Below are positions 16,095 through 24,429 of a stretch of 42,718 nucleotides of DNA, piece after piece. How positions within the stretch are numbered: position 1 is the first letter of the stretch; each line of letters starts with the position of its first letter. This DNA comes from Parasutterella muris (GTDB lineage: Bacteria > Pseudomonadota > Gammaproteobacteria > Burkholderiales > Burkholderiaceae_F). The notes under the pieces are model-generated. The model worked only from the letters and a program-made list of their open reading frames with translations, was not told where the DNA came from and did not search any database. The position numbers were made by a program, and so were the translations under genes. The stretch lies in contig NZ_CALPCV010000022.1 in NCBI RefSeq assembly GCF_943193095.1, positions 1 through 42,718 of the forward strand, written 5' to 3'.

Positions 16095-17472
16095 CTATGC
16101 AACGAGTGAAACGAGGCCGAATGCTGAGATAACAGCGATGACAACCATCAAAATTCCGGGAAGCTGGAATGAATGATTAATCACGTATTTTCCGATGTAA
16201 GTGGTTCCGGATCTATCCATACCAACAGCGGCAAGCGCAGGACCAGAGGTCGGAAGGATAAACAGGCAGTTAACAGCCGGGAACATTGCGATGAGGTACC
16301 AGGGGTTAATTCCGAGAGCAAAGCCAAGAGGCATGATTGCTCTGGTTGTAGCTCCCTGACTGGCCAGCAATGCAGACATACCGGCAAGGATGAAGGAAAA
16401 GAGCCAGGGGGCTGCTTGAGCGAGCTGGCCGGCAACAGACATAAAGACGTCCTTGTTAGCAGCAATGAAGGAGTCTGCCATCCAGGCGACGCCAAACACG
16501 CAGCCCAGAGATACGATACCGGCTTCAAGAACAGGGCTCTTAACGATCTTTTTAACGTCAGGCTTGCACAAAAGCATCATGATGGCGCCAGCGGCGAGCA
16601 TAACTGATTCAATGACAAGTGACATCCCGACAGCTTTGCTCTGTCCTGGAAGAACTCGCAATTCTGGGAAGAAACCAGCTAGAACGATGACGATGATAGC
16701 GCCAAGGAAGATAAAGACAGAGTAAGTTGCCTGAGGCGGCAGCTTGTGATTGGAGATCGGTTCAGGAGGTAATACGAGACCAGCCTTGAGGCGGGCCTGG
16801 TAGGCAGGATCGTTCTTCAGGTCTTTTCCGAAAAGCATGCAGATAGCAGAACCAACAACAACGCCGATCAAGCAGGCAGGGAAAGTGATCATAAGAATAG
16901 AGCCTAAGCCGATTTCACCGTGGCCATTCTGTGCAAAGAGGCCAATCATGGCTGCCATGGCCGCAGCAATTGGGCTTGCGGTAATACCGACCTGACCAGC
17001 AACGGCTGCGCCTGCCATCGCCTTCTCAGGGCGGACCCCCGCGTTATAGGAGACTTCGTAGATAACCGGAAGAATGGCGTAAACGGCATTTCCCGTACCA
17101 GCAAAGAACGTTATCAATTCAACAAGGGCGAGTTTCCAGTGCGCCCGCATTTCCCGTACCAGCAAAGAACGTTAAGAAAAAGCTGACAACCGGAGCAATA
17201 ATTCCAACCATTTTTGGTTTAGCCCGAATGACACGAGCAGCGATGCGGACCAAAATTTCAAGTCCGCCAACGGCTTCCATACAGGAAGCACACATGCAAA
17301 CTGCTAAGATGATCAGCATAACGTCGATTGGAGGAGCTGTTGGGAAAACTCCGAAACCGACGGCGAGAACGATCAGGCCAAGTCCGCCCCAGAAGCCAAG
17401 CGCGAGACTGCCGTGTCGTACACCCATGAAAATCGCGGCAAACACGATCAGTAGTTCAATTAAAGTAATCAT
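16095..17472 (-). pseudogene. Dcu-family anaerobic C4-dicarboxylate transporter, disrupted by a 61-bp insertion/duplication
   Basis: Transporter of the DcuA/DcuB family (aspartate/fumarate/succinate exchange), about 439 aa if intact. The N-terminal part starts at 17472 (MITLIELLIVFAAIF) and reads to SFFLTFFAGTGNA, then meets a stop. The C-terminal part resumes in another frame at a second copy of TFFAGTGNA and runs normally (VYAILPVIYEV to MDRSGTTYIGKYVINHSFQLPG). The cause is a 27-bp sequence repeated at 17086-17112 and 17147-17173 around a 34-bp spacer. Removing 61 bp joins the halves in frame. No other damage is seen. It could be a real null allele, a switchable allele, or an assembly error. 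It lies downstream of the LysR gene ending at 17776. Confidence 0.85.
17086..17173. repeat. 27-bp direct repeat inside the Dcu gene
   Basis: Two identical 27-bp copies (17086-17112 and 17147-17173) flank a 34-bp spacer (17113-17146). On the coding strand each copy encodes the TFFAGTGNA segment. The 61-bp net length is not a multiple of three and brings an in-frame stop, breaking the transporter. Collapse of the repeat restores the family sequence FFLTFFAGTGNAVYAILPVI. Confidence 0.9.
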
Positions 17473-17775
17473 AGTAAGTTCGAAGTCGTCTTGGGTCCGG
17501 CTTCATCCTCCGTAGTTTGATTTGAGTGAGGGTTAAGGTCCGGTAAATTCGTTGAATAAAACGGAAGTACCGTACCTTTTAATCCTCGGTTTTTTAGGTT
17601 TAGACGGCATTAGGAATAAAAGAAAATAAGTCGTCCCTATAAAAATGCCTTATGTCTGTTTAAGCTGCCTTTTATGCATTGAAGGTTTAGACAGCACACT
17701 CAAGATATAGTGAGGGTCGCGAGGATTCAATCAACGTAACGGCATGTTTACGATAAGTTAAGAATATCTAATCTT
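17473..17775. other. Intergenic region upstream of the Dcu gene
   Basis: About 300 AT-rich bases between the Dcu start and the stop of the upstream LysR gene, both on the reverse strand. It should hold the Dcu promoter. I see a short ACGG-AAGTA-CCGT inverted repeat near 17560 and no gene or clear terminator. Confidence 0.4.
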
Positions 17776-18741
17776 CTAGCGTGAAGTGACAGAAAACAGT
17801 CTTTCTGCCACGGTTTTGAGTTTGTTTTCTAAACTCGATTTACAGATGGCTGTAATTTCAGAGAGTTCCTCACTAAAGCTGTCCTGTTTTGCGATGAGAA
17901 AGAGCCGACGGTCAAAGCCTGGAGGAGGGAGCCTCTTTACACGAATACTTCTAAGTGGGTGATGTGCTGCGAAAAGTGTGGAAGACCGCGTGATTGCCCA
18001 GCCATATCCTGCCTCAATCAGTCCTATCATTGCTTCGTCTGAATCAATTTCGCAGTGATTATCAAAAGAGAGTTTCATTCGGGAAAGAAAACTGCGGTTA
18101 AGCTTGCCTGCAGCACTAGTTTCTGAAGAAAAAATCAGAGGGATTTGTAATTTTTTTAACTCTTCCCACGTCCAATTGTCTTGATCCGGGACAGAGTTAG
18201 GGAAGACAAGAATAGAGGGTTCACGATATACCTCAATTCGACTGATGTTTTCGCAATCCGAGAAATCTGACGCAACTAAGGCGATGTCGAGTTCACCGTT
18301 TAAAAGCTGTTCAAGCAGGATCAGTGAGTTTCCCGTAGTCTGAGAGAACTTTGTTAGTTTTGGGCCCATTTTAATCACAATGTCGGGGATGACAAAGCGA
18401 CAGGCGCTCTCAACGCATCCAAAGCGCAGTGCGATTGCGATGCGTCGGTTATGATAAATCTTATTCAGTGCACCGTTGATTCGTTTTGAAGCACTTAGGA
18501 GTTCATCTCTCAGAGCAAGACCTTCAGGAGTTAGCGAAACAGGCCTCTTTTCTCTATTAATTAATTCAAATCCTAAATGCTTCTCCATCTTTTGGATCGA
18601 CTTTGTTATTGTCGACTGTGAAGAGCCGAAGTACGCAGCAGTTCTTGTATAGCTTCGAAAGTGTGCAAGCGCAAGGAAAATATTCCAGTTCACTTCTGAT
18701 GCGTAAAAGCTGTCAGTAAAAGAAGGATTACCTTTGGCCAT
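17776..18741 (-). CDS. LysR-family regulator
   Basis: A 321-aa LysR-type regulator. A 15-residue N-terminal extension precedes the winged helix-turn-helix (residues about 18-75; YTRTAAYFGSSQSTITKSIQKME, then EKRPVSLTPEG). A substrate-binding-like domain follows. It lies 36 bases after the EamA transporter gene on the same strand and may be the last gene of the lyase-pair operon that starts at 22135. Candidate targets are that operon or the Dcu gene downstream. No strong ribosome binding site is visible before the start. Confidence 0.88.
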   Translation of the reverse strand: MAKGNPSFTDSFYASEVNWNIFLALAHFRSYTRTAAYFGSSQSTITKSIQKMEKHLGFELINREKRPVSLTPEGLALRDELLSASKRINGALNKIYHNRRIAIALRFGCVESACRFVIPDIVIKMGPKLTKFSQTTGNSLILLEQLLNGELDIALVASDFSDCENISRIEVYREPSILVFPNSVPDQDNWTWEELKKLQIPLIFSSETSAAGKLNRSFLSRMKLSFDNHCEIDSDEAMIGLIEAGYGWAITRSSTLFAAHHPLRSIRVKRLPPPGFDRRLFLIAKQDSFSEELSEITAICKSSLENKLKTVAERLFSVTSR

Positions 18742-18777
18742 AGAGACGTTGTCGGGAAAGTAAGATTTTCTCTTATC

Positions 18778-19677
18778 TTAAGCGACAGAGGGCTCTTTTT
18801 GTTCTGTTTTGTCAAAGAGAAGAAGGATGATGGCACAAAGGATTAGCATGACCCCGACTAGATTAGAGATGCTTAATTGCTCTTTTAGAAGGAAGATTCC
18901 CCAGCAGACTGCTCCGAGTGGTTCAGCCAGACAAAGAGTTGAGGCAGTATTTGAGCTTATAAGCCTTGCGCCTGCTGTTAGAAAAGCAAATGCCACTCCT
19001 CCGGTGAATACGCCAAGGCCGAGACAAACACCGAAACCTCTCCATGAACTGATAACCCATTCAGTCGGGTAAAGGAAAAGAACCGGACTTAAAGCGATTG
19101 CGATGATGGATAGGATCAGCATAACGCAAAAATCGGAGTCTATATTGAAATTTATCCGGCTGGAGTAGGTGATATAAGCGGCGTAAGTCAGACCGTCCAA
19201 GAGAAGAATTCCGATAAAGGTTAATCGGGACGAATCCAGATTAAAACCATTGATAAGTACTACTCCAGTGATTGCAGCCGTAGTTGCGGCAGCCCAAATA
19301 AACGACGGAGTGATCCGGAAGAAAATCCAGGCAAAAAGAGCCGCAAATATCGGAGCTGAACCAATCGAGATGACTGCTCCAGCAGCTACGCCGAGAAATT
19401 TCATGCCGCTAAAGAAGCAGAGTTGTCCAATAAGCAAAAAGAACGCGCAGATGAAAAGCGGCCTCCATGGGATACGAACTCCCCAGGCAGGGAGTTTGCC
19501 AAAGCAAAGACACCAAAGGAAAAGGAAAGCCGCTCCAATGATCATTCGCATTTCCGTGATAACAAATGGGGTCGCTTCTTCGGGAGCAAGGGCTTGCAGT
19601 GTCCCGCTGACGCTGAAGCAGACAGCGCTGATGAGAACAAGAAGGATCCCTTTTAGATACTGAGTCTGAGCGCTCAT
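18778..19677 (-). CDS. EamA/DMT-superfamily transporter of the lyase-pair operon
   Basis: A 299-aa membrane protein with about ten helices in two EamA repeats (SAVCFSVSGTLQALAPEEA at the start; SSNTASTLCLAEPLGAVCWGIFLLKEQL in the second repeat, a typical EamA signature). Its ATG overlaps the stop of the upstream lyase-like gene by four bases (ATGA), so translation is coupled. This ties it functionally to the two degenerate lyases, perhaps exporting or importing their substrate or product. It belongs to the same superfamily as the transporter at 13907, but the two are clearly diverged. Confidence 0.87.
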   Translation of the reverse strand: MSAQTQYLKGILLVLISAVCFSVSGTLQALAPEEATPFVITEMRMIIGAAFLFLWCLCFGKLPAWGVRIPWRPLFICAFFLLIGQLCFFSGMKFLGVAAGAVISIGSAPIFAALFAWIFFRITPSFIWAAATTAAITGVVLINGFNLDSSRLTFIGILLLDGLTYAAYITYSSRINFNIDSDFCVMLILSIIAIALSPVLFLYPTEWVISSWRGFGVCLGLGVFTGGVAFAFLTAGARLISSNTASTLCLAEPLGAVCWGIFLLKEQLSISNLVGVMLILCAIILLLFDKTEQKEPSVA

Positions 19678-20687
19678 GAGATAACTCTATTTTTGGTGTT
19701 TGGGACGACTCCTACAAGGCACTTGTCTGTGAAACTTCTGATAGTTCTTCTCAGAAGGCGACTGCTTTCAATAAAATTCCGAAGTATGATGCCGCTGCTC
19801 GCAGCGCTTTCAAGCCAGCCTGACTTGATCGCCATAGACATTGATGCGTGATTTGCATCGACTTGGTCTGAGGTTGAATAAACCATTTCTGCCATAACAG
19901 GATTAAGTTTACCCGGCATAATGGAAGAACCTGGCGCTACTGCAGGGAGAATGATCTCTTTAAATCCTCCTCTTGGACCGGTGGCTCTCAATCTTAGGTC
20001 GCTTGCGAGCCGCCACAATTGAGTGGAAAGAGACTGCATCGAAGCATGCACACAAAGAAGTGTGCAGGAATCATTAAGGTAATCACATTGATACGGGTCA
20101 CAGTTCGCTCCATAGCTCTTGCTCGCCTGGCGGATCATTTGCATTGATTGACGAACGCCTGCAGCGTAAATATCAAATGTTTTACTCAGAGGTGCAGTTT
20201 TTCCCGCCTCCATAAGATGTGACCGAATCGGGCCGTCAATTTTCTCAAAGCGTTTAGAGAGCATATTTAGCGTATCAGACATATGTTTCGTCTCTTCGAG
20301 AAGAAGATTCTGCAGATCATCTACGCATAGTGCTCGCGCCTGCAAATCGATTTGAATGCTGAACTGGCGGATATATGCAGCTATTATTTTGAAAGTTTGT
20401 TCATGGGAACACTGAGCGCCAAAGGAGATGAAAATGTGCTCCAACAGTATCCGAGGGCTTTCCTCTCCGAGATTCCCAAACACATCTTCTGTGAGAGAAA
20501 GGAGTATCGCTTTTTCATTGGCCTTGGCATGTTCAAAAAGCTCGAGCTGCTGCTGTAGGAAAACAGGGTCAGTTGAAATGCTAGAGATCGAGGTCTCCAA
20601 GCATCTGAGCAGACGATGAAAGTACTCCGGATAATCTAACAGTTTTCTGGGTCCGATGTTCAATGAACTTTGGGTTGGAAGTTCCAT
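19674..20687 (-). CDS. Truncated aspartase/fumarase-superfamily protein carrying the SS loop (beta partner)
   Basis: A 337-aa member of the aspartase/fumarase superfamily with only part of the fold. It keeps the central-domain segment DLRLRATGPRGGFKEI and a perfect signature GSSIMPGKLNP (residues 253-263), which carries the catalytic Ser of the SS loop and the substrate-binding Lys and Asn. It lacks the HPNTHVN-GQSTND segment and the TxxNMNxNEV loop of the first domain; its first about 150 residues look unrelated. Where aspartases have GRT-LQDA it reads EAGKTAPLSK, and it ends near residue 337 without the C-terminal domain. It follows the 477-aa lyase gene by 14 bases with an AAGGGAAAAG site. 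The upstream partner has exactly the parts missing here. It is either a heteromer subunit or a decaying paralog; the clean frame and coupling favour a functional protein. Confidence 0.75.
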   Translation of the reverse strand: MELPTQSSLNIGPRKLLDYPEYFHRLLRCLETSISSISTDPVFLQQQLELFEHAKANEKAILLSLTEDVFGNLGEESPRILLEHIFISFGAQCSHEQTFKIIAAYIRQFSIQIDLQARALCVDDLQNLLLEETKHMSDTLNMLSKRFEKIDGPIRSHLMEAGKTAPLSKTFDIYAAGVRQSMQMIRQASKSYGANCDPYQCDYLNDSCTLLCVHASMQSLSTQLWRLASDLRLRATGPRGGFKEIILPAVAPGSSIMPGKLNPVMAEMVYSTSDQVDANHASMSMAIKSGWLESAASSGIILRNFIESSRLLRRTIRSFTDKCLVGVVPNTKNRVIS

Positions 20688-20701
20688 TTTCTTTTCCCTT
20701 T

Positions 20702-22135
20702 TTACTTGATTTTTCTGAAATTGCCGTATTTTTGGAACATTGCTGTGAGTTCATGCCTATTAGTGAGCTTAAGCGGGTCAAAGAGTTCATCGGCAACTTC
20801 CGATGAAATTAATCCTTCTTTCAATGCCGCTTCTTTGCAGGAAATGCCTTCTTCCCAAGCTTTGTGAGCAATTTTGGTTCCGATCTCGTAACCAAAAAGT
20901 GCACTTACCATTGTTGCTAATGAAGTTGACATTTCAGCATTTTCTTTTGCATGTGATTCGTTAATCTTCAAAGTATCAATACAGTGGACGGAGAATAGGG
21001 CAAAAGCATTTTTCATTGACTCAAGAAGTTCCATCGCATTGACAAAACTTGCGCTGTCGTTGATTGCTTCATCTCCGTCGTTTTCATTAACGGTCAGTGT
21101 TGCAACTTGATCAAATGCGACGCTTCTTTGCATGAGTTCGATCATCAGTTCGGGAATAAAAGACGGCCGTCGACCTTCGTAGGGTTGAAGGAAGATTTCG
21201 TTAAATCCATGATCCGGACCAGAAGCGTAGACGCAGAGATCTTTAGCGATTCTGGCGGCAGCGCAGCATAAAGCTTTAAGCAGACCGGCAAGTACCATGG
21301 TCTCATCGCAATTTTGCATACTGTCAAAAACAGCGCTGTCTTCAATTACTTCTTTGTCCCACACAGGCCAATAAACTTGCCAGCCGAGAACAGAGGAAAG
21401 CTCCTTCATGACTGCCTCTCCATATCCGGGCATCTGGCCCATGCCGGTTCCGAGGACCGTTGCTCCGAGCGGTACAGAGCGGCAGCCTTCTCTAAAATCC
21501 TGAAGCCGAACACGAAGGCGCCAAATCATGTGCTGCCATCCCCCAAACACTTGACCGAAAGTGTTTGGGACGGCATCCTGAAGGCAGGTTCTTCCCAAGC
21601 GAACAGCATCTTTAAACTCTAGAGCTCGCCGTCCAAGGCTGTTTTCTAAAAGTTCTACGCTGTCGAGGACATCTCCGATCATTCGATAAAATACAATCGA
21701 CTGCACAGTTGGATATACATCGTTTGAGGACTGACACATATTGACGTGGGTGTTGGGGTGAACAGTATCGTATCCCTTGTGGCCAGTTAGCAGCTCGTTG
21801 GCTCGGTTTGCAAGAACCTCATTGGCATTCATATTTGCACCGGTTCCGTGAGAACGCCATATGTTGATTGGGAATTGGTCAGCAAAATTTCCCCGGCGCA
21901 TTTCTTCGCAAGCGTGGATAATTGCTTCTGCTTTTTCCTGAGAAAGAGCTCCAATTCGGTAGTTTGCCGCCGCGCAGGCCATTTTTATTTCGGCCAAGGC
22001 AGTCTGAATTTGTCGAAGTTCTCGGAAAGTGTGATCCGTGACGTTATGGTTTTCAGCACAGCGCAAGCTTTGAATTCCATAGTAAGCGTCATCAGGGAGA
22101 TTCATTTCACCTAGCGCATCTTTTTCTATTCTCAT
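20702..22135 (-). CDS. Aspartase-like protein without the SS loop (alpha partner)
   Basis: A 477-aa aspartate ammonia-lyase-like protein of full length. The first-domain active-site segments are present but altered: HGTGANMNANEV (residues 96-107), HPNTHVNMCQSSND (126-139; usual GQSTND) and GRTCLQDAVP (181-190). The C-terminal domain is complete. At residues about 316-336, where aspartases have SPGSSIMPGKINP, it reads FLQPYEGRRPSFIPELMIEL: the catalytic Ser and the Lys/Asn of the signature are gone. Alone it should be inactive or strongly altered. The next gene, 14 bases downstream, encodes a partial homolog that retains precisely this loop. First gene of an operon with that partner, an EamA transporter and probably a LysR gene. 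Divergent from an alpha/beta-hydrolase-like gene. Confidence 0.78.
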   Translation of the reverse strand: MRIEKDALGEMNLPDDAYYGIQSLRCAENHNVTDHTFRELRQIQTALAEIKMACAAANYRIGALSQEKAEAIIHACEEMRRGNFADQFPINIWRSHGTGANMNANEVLANRANELLTGHKGYDTVHPNTHVNMCQSSNDVYPTVQSIVFYRMIGDVLDSVELLENSLGRRALEFKDAVRLGRTCLQDAVPNTFGQVFGGWQHMIWRLRVRLQDFREGCRSVPLGATVLGTGMGQMPGYGEAVMKELSSVLGWQVYWPVWDKEVIEDSAVFDSMQNCDETMVLAGLLKALCCAAARIAKDLCVYASGPDHGFNEIFLQPYEGRRPSFIPELMIELMQRSVAFDQVATLTVNENDGDEAINDSASFVNAMELLESMKNAFALFSVHCIDTLKINESHAKENAEMSTSLATMVSALFGYEIGTKIAHKAWEEGISCKEAALKEGLISSEVADELFDPLKLTNRHELTAMFQKYGNFRKIK

Positions 22136-22209
22136 TGTTCTCTCTTGGAATTTATTGATTTGTTGATCACTATATACTTCAAGAGAAAAATAATAATGAA
22201 TAAAAAGAA

Positions 22210-22240
22210 TAATAATAATTCTAAATTAGAATTATTATTA
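22210..22240. promoter_or_regulatory. 31-bp palindrome with LysR-type T-N11-A box
   Basis: A perfect palindrome with 15-bp arms around a single central base (22225) sits between the divergent lyase-pair operon and the hydrolase-like/LysR operon. Its centre, TTCTAAATTAGAA (22219-22231), fits the LysR-type T-N11-A box. It is the most extensive operator-like site in the window and could control both operons. The regulator would be the LysR at 23124 or the one at 17776. Confidence 0.65.
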
Positions 22241-22311
22241 AAGAGAAATCTCCGATAATCGGGAATATGGAGGATTTATCCCCTGCTAAAACAATATTCT
22301 CGGGAGGTTTT

Positions 22312-23127
22312 ATGGGCTTTCTTTCAGACGTTGTTGAAGCAATGTTCTTCAGAACGGATTCAATGCAGTACTGGCACGCTTCTCTGTATGGGTTGAGTGC
22401 TGTTCGCGGCGAAATCAGGAACACGGAGAGACTGAAGGAGCACGAAGCCATAGCCTATGAAGTTCTGCTTCCGAAGGGGTTAAGCAATTTTTCTGATGAA
22501 AGTCCTTTCGTATTTTTCTTCCATTCTGCTCAATTCAACATGAGCTACAACATGCAGCAAGTGGCTTTTCTTGCCAAAGGCGGCCTCCCGGTCGTGATGT
22601 TTGACTATCGAGGAAGCGGCCGCAGCCAAGGTTTGCTGAGCCTGGAAGGGATGCTTCTGGATGCGGAATTAGTTTGGGAGAAGGTTTGCGGATGTTCTGT
22701 AAGAAAGAAAAAGGCCATACTTCTTGGTCAAGGAGTAGGCGCTGATGCATTGCTTCGCTTTTATAGCCGTCATGAACGAGACGTGGCAGCCGTAGTTTTA
22801 GAGTCGGTTTATGCGACGCAGCGCGGCTGGATTCGGGATCGTTATGGTCCGGTTATCGGAGATATCTGCGCGCGACTCTTGATAGCTACGGATATACAGC
22901 CAATTGATATTATTTCCCAGGTTACCTGCCCGTTGATCGTTCTTCGTCCGGGGAAAGATGAGTTCATTCGGGATGGAGAAAAGCGCAGATTTGACAAGGC
23001 TCTGCCTAAAGGAGCTGAAATATGGTGCGTGAAGGGAAGCCGCTACCTAGGCATTTTTTCTGACAACGCTTCCCCTTATAGAGTAAAGCTATTTTCTTGG
23101 TTCAATCAGCATAAGTTGACGAGATGA
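22312..23127 (+). CDS. Alpha/beta-hydrolase-fold protein lacking catalytic Ser and His
   Basis: A 271-aa protein of the BEM46-like alpha/beta-hydrolase group. HSAQFNMSYN (oxyanion-hole region), VVMFDYRGSGRSQG and SLEGMLLDAE match the family. The nucleophile elbow, normally GxSxG, reads GQGVG (residues 139-143), with Gly at the Ser position. The Asp is present (PGKDEF, D216), but the C-terminal His motif is GSRYLGIF, with no His. It is therefore a probable pseudoenzyme, binding or regulatory. An upstream in-frame ATG exists at 22267, but the ATG at 22312 has a strong GGGAGG site 6 bases ahead. Its end overlaps the next LysR gene by ATGA, so the two are coupled. Divergent from the lyase-pair operon. 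Confidence 0.75.
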   Translation: MGFLSDVVEAMFFRTDSMQYWHASLYGLSAVRGEIRNTERLKEHEAIAYEVLLPKGLSNFSDESPFVFFFHSAQFNMSYNMQQVAFLAKGGLPVVMFDYRGSGRSQGLLSLEGMLLDAELVWEKVCGCSVRKKKAILLGQGVGADALLRFYSRHERDVAAVVLESVYATQRGWIRDRYGPVIGDICARLLIATDIQPIDIISQVTCPLIVLRPGKDEFIRDGEKRRFDKALPKGAEIWCVKGSRYLGIFSDNASPYRVKLFSWFNQHKLTR

Positions 23128-24089
23128 AACAAAAGGATACCCATAAATTATCGCAGGATTCTCTTTTTTCTCGAGCTCTTAGCGTGTTTTTAGTTGCGAT
23201 CGAGACACGAAAGTTTTCGGAGACGGCAAAAAGGCTCGACGTCACTCAGTCATCGGTTTCTCAGACAATAGCTCTGTTGGAGTCGCGGTTGGGATTTTCC
23301 TTATTTGAAAGGGATACACGGCCGCTTCAGCCTACATCGGATGCGTTGGAACTGTATTCTTCCATAAAGCAAAGCGATGAAGATATTCGCCAAATGCTTC
23401 AGAGAATTCGGATGCGCAATTGGGTCAAACCAGCGATTCGTTTGGGAATGATTGAATCAGTCGGCAGTCTTGTCGCCCCTGAGGTCTGTCAGGAACTAAA
23501 GGACAAATTAGGAGTGGTTTCTCTGCTATCGGGACCAAGCGGCAGCCTCTTCAAATCTGTTTTGAATGGAGATGTGGATGTTGGAGTAATTGCCGGGGAA
23601 GAAAGCAACAAAGATGTAAAAAAGATTTTTCTTTATGAGGACCCTTGGTTCTTGATATTTCCCAAAGAATTCGAGGTTCCAGAGGACTTAAGCTGGCAGT
23701 CGATGTCAGTAATGGGGCTTCCTCTTATCTATCATTCCGCAGACACAGCTGATGGATCGATGATGCAGGATTTTATGCTGCAGCACAATCTTATGTACCC
23801 AAAGATATATGAAGCGCAGAGCAATTATTTTGTCTATGCGCTAGTTGCGAACCGACTGGGATGGTCTTTTACACATTTTTTTGGACTGTTGGGTTCGGAA
23901 AGAGGTATACGAGACATGAAGATTGCGGCACCTCCGACCGGCCTCCAAACACGTCGGCTATATTTAGTGGCCCGCAGGAATTATTCGGATGAACTACTTG
24001 ATATTGTAAAGAGGACGCTGATTTCGTCCGTTGAAAAAGTAATTCAGCGTAGGCAAGAGGATCCTTCATTTTTAGTCCTTTTCAAATGA
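23124..24089 (+). CDS. LysR-family regulator, coupled to the hydrolase-like gene
   Basis: A 321-aa LysR-type regulator: winged helix-turn-helix at residues about 15-75 (FSETAKRLDVTQSSVSQTIALLESRLGF, then LFERDTRPLQPT), followed by an effector domain. Its ATG overlaps the stop of the hydrolase-like gene (ATGA), an uncommon coupling for a LysR gene and suggesting joint function. It shares RMRNWVKPAIRLGMIES and LVARRNYSDELLDI segments with the decayed LysR genes at 36370 and 40447, forming one paralog group. It is a likely regulator of the divergent lyase-pair operon through the palindrome at 22210-22240. Confidence 0.9.
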   Translation: MKQKDTHKLSQDSLFSRALSVFLVAIETRKFSETAKRLDVTQSSVSQTIALLESRLGFSLFERDTRPLQPTSDALELYSSIKQSDEDIRQMLQRIRMRNWVKPAIRLGMIESVGSLVAPEVCQELKDKLGVVSLLSGPSGSLFKSVLNGDVDVGVIAGEESNKDVKKIFLYEDPWFLIFPKEFEVPEDLSWQSMSVMGLPLIYHSADTADGSMMQDFMLQHNLMYPKIYEAQSNYFVYALVANRLGWSFTHFFGLLGSERGIRDMKIAAPPTGLQTRRLYLVARRNYSDELLDIVKRTLISSVEKVIQRRQEDPSFLVLFK

Positions 24090-24355
24090 AACCTTTATCA
24101 GATTTTCGAAGGACCTTGGACGCCCTGTTTCAAAACGATCGGTCCGAGTTATCGTGCTCTTGTGAGTTTAGATACAGAAGAGATTTATTTTTGAGCGATC
24201 CCCGAAGTTTTTCATGGCAGTAAATTTTATTTACCCACGTATCTTTCCTTGTCTTTTCCACTCGTGATAAGGAGTCATTAGAGCTTAAAAAGAGTGCGGT
24301 CAAAACTTTTTTTACTATCGCTTGGAGGCATTATTTCTTCGTTAAATAATAGAAA
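24090..24355. other. Intergenic region between the LysR and agmatinase-family genes
   Basis: About 270 bases between convergent genes, before the terminator of the agmatinase-family gene. I see no reading frame with a ribosome binding site, no RNA gene and no repeat. It may be the remains of deleted sequence. Confidence 0.4.
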
Positions 24356-24384
24356 GATGGAGAGCGCTGGGACCGCTCTCCATC
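24356..24384 (-). terminator. Terminator of the agmatinase-family gene
   Basis: A perfect 11-bp stem (GATGGAGAGCG with CGCTCTCCATC) sits between convergent genes. On the reverse strand it is followed by the T-rich TTTCTATTATTT, so it mainly serves the agmatinase-family gene. Confidence 0.7.
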
Positions 24385-24429
24385 GATGGAAATTATGTCG
24401 TCTTAGCGACTTATAGGGGAATAATCAGA

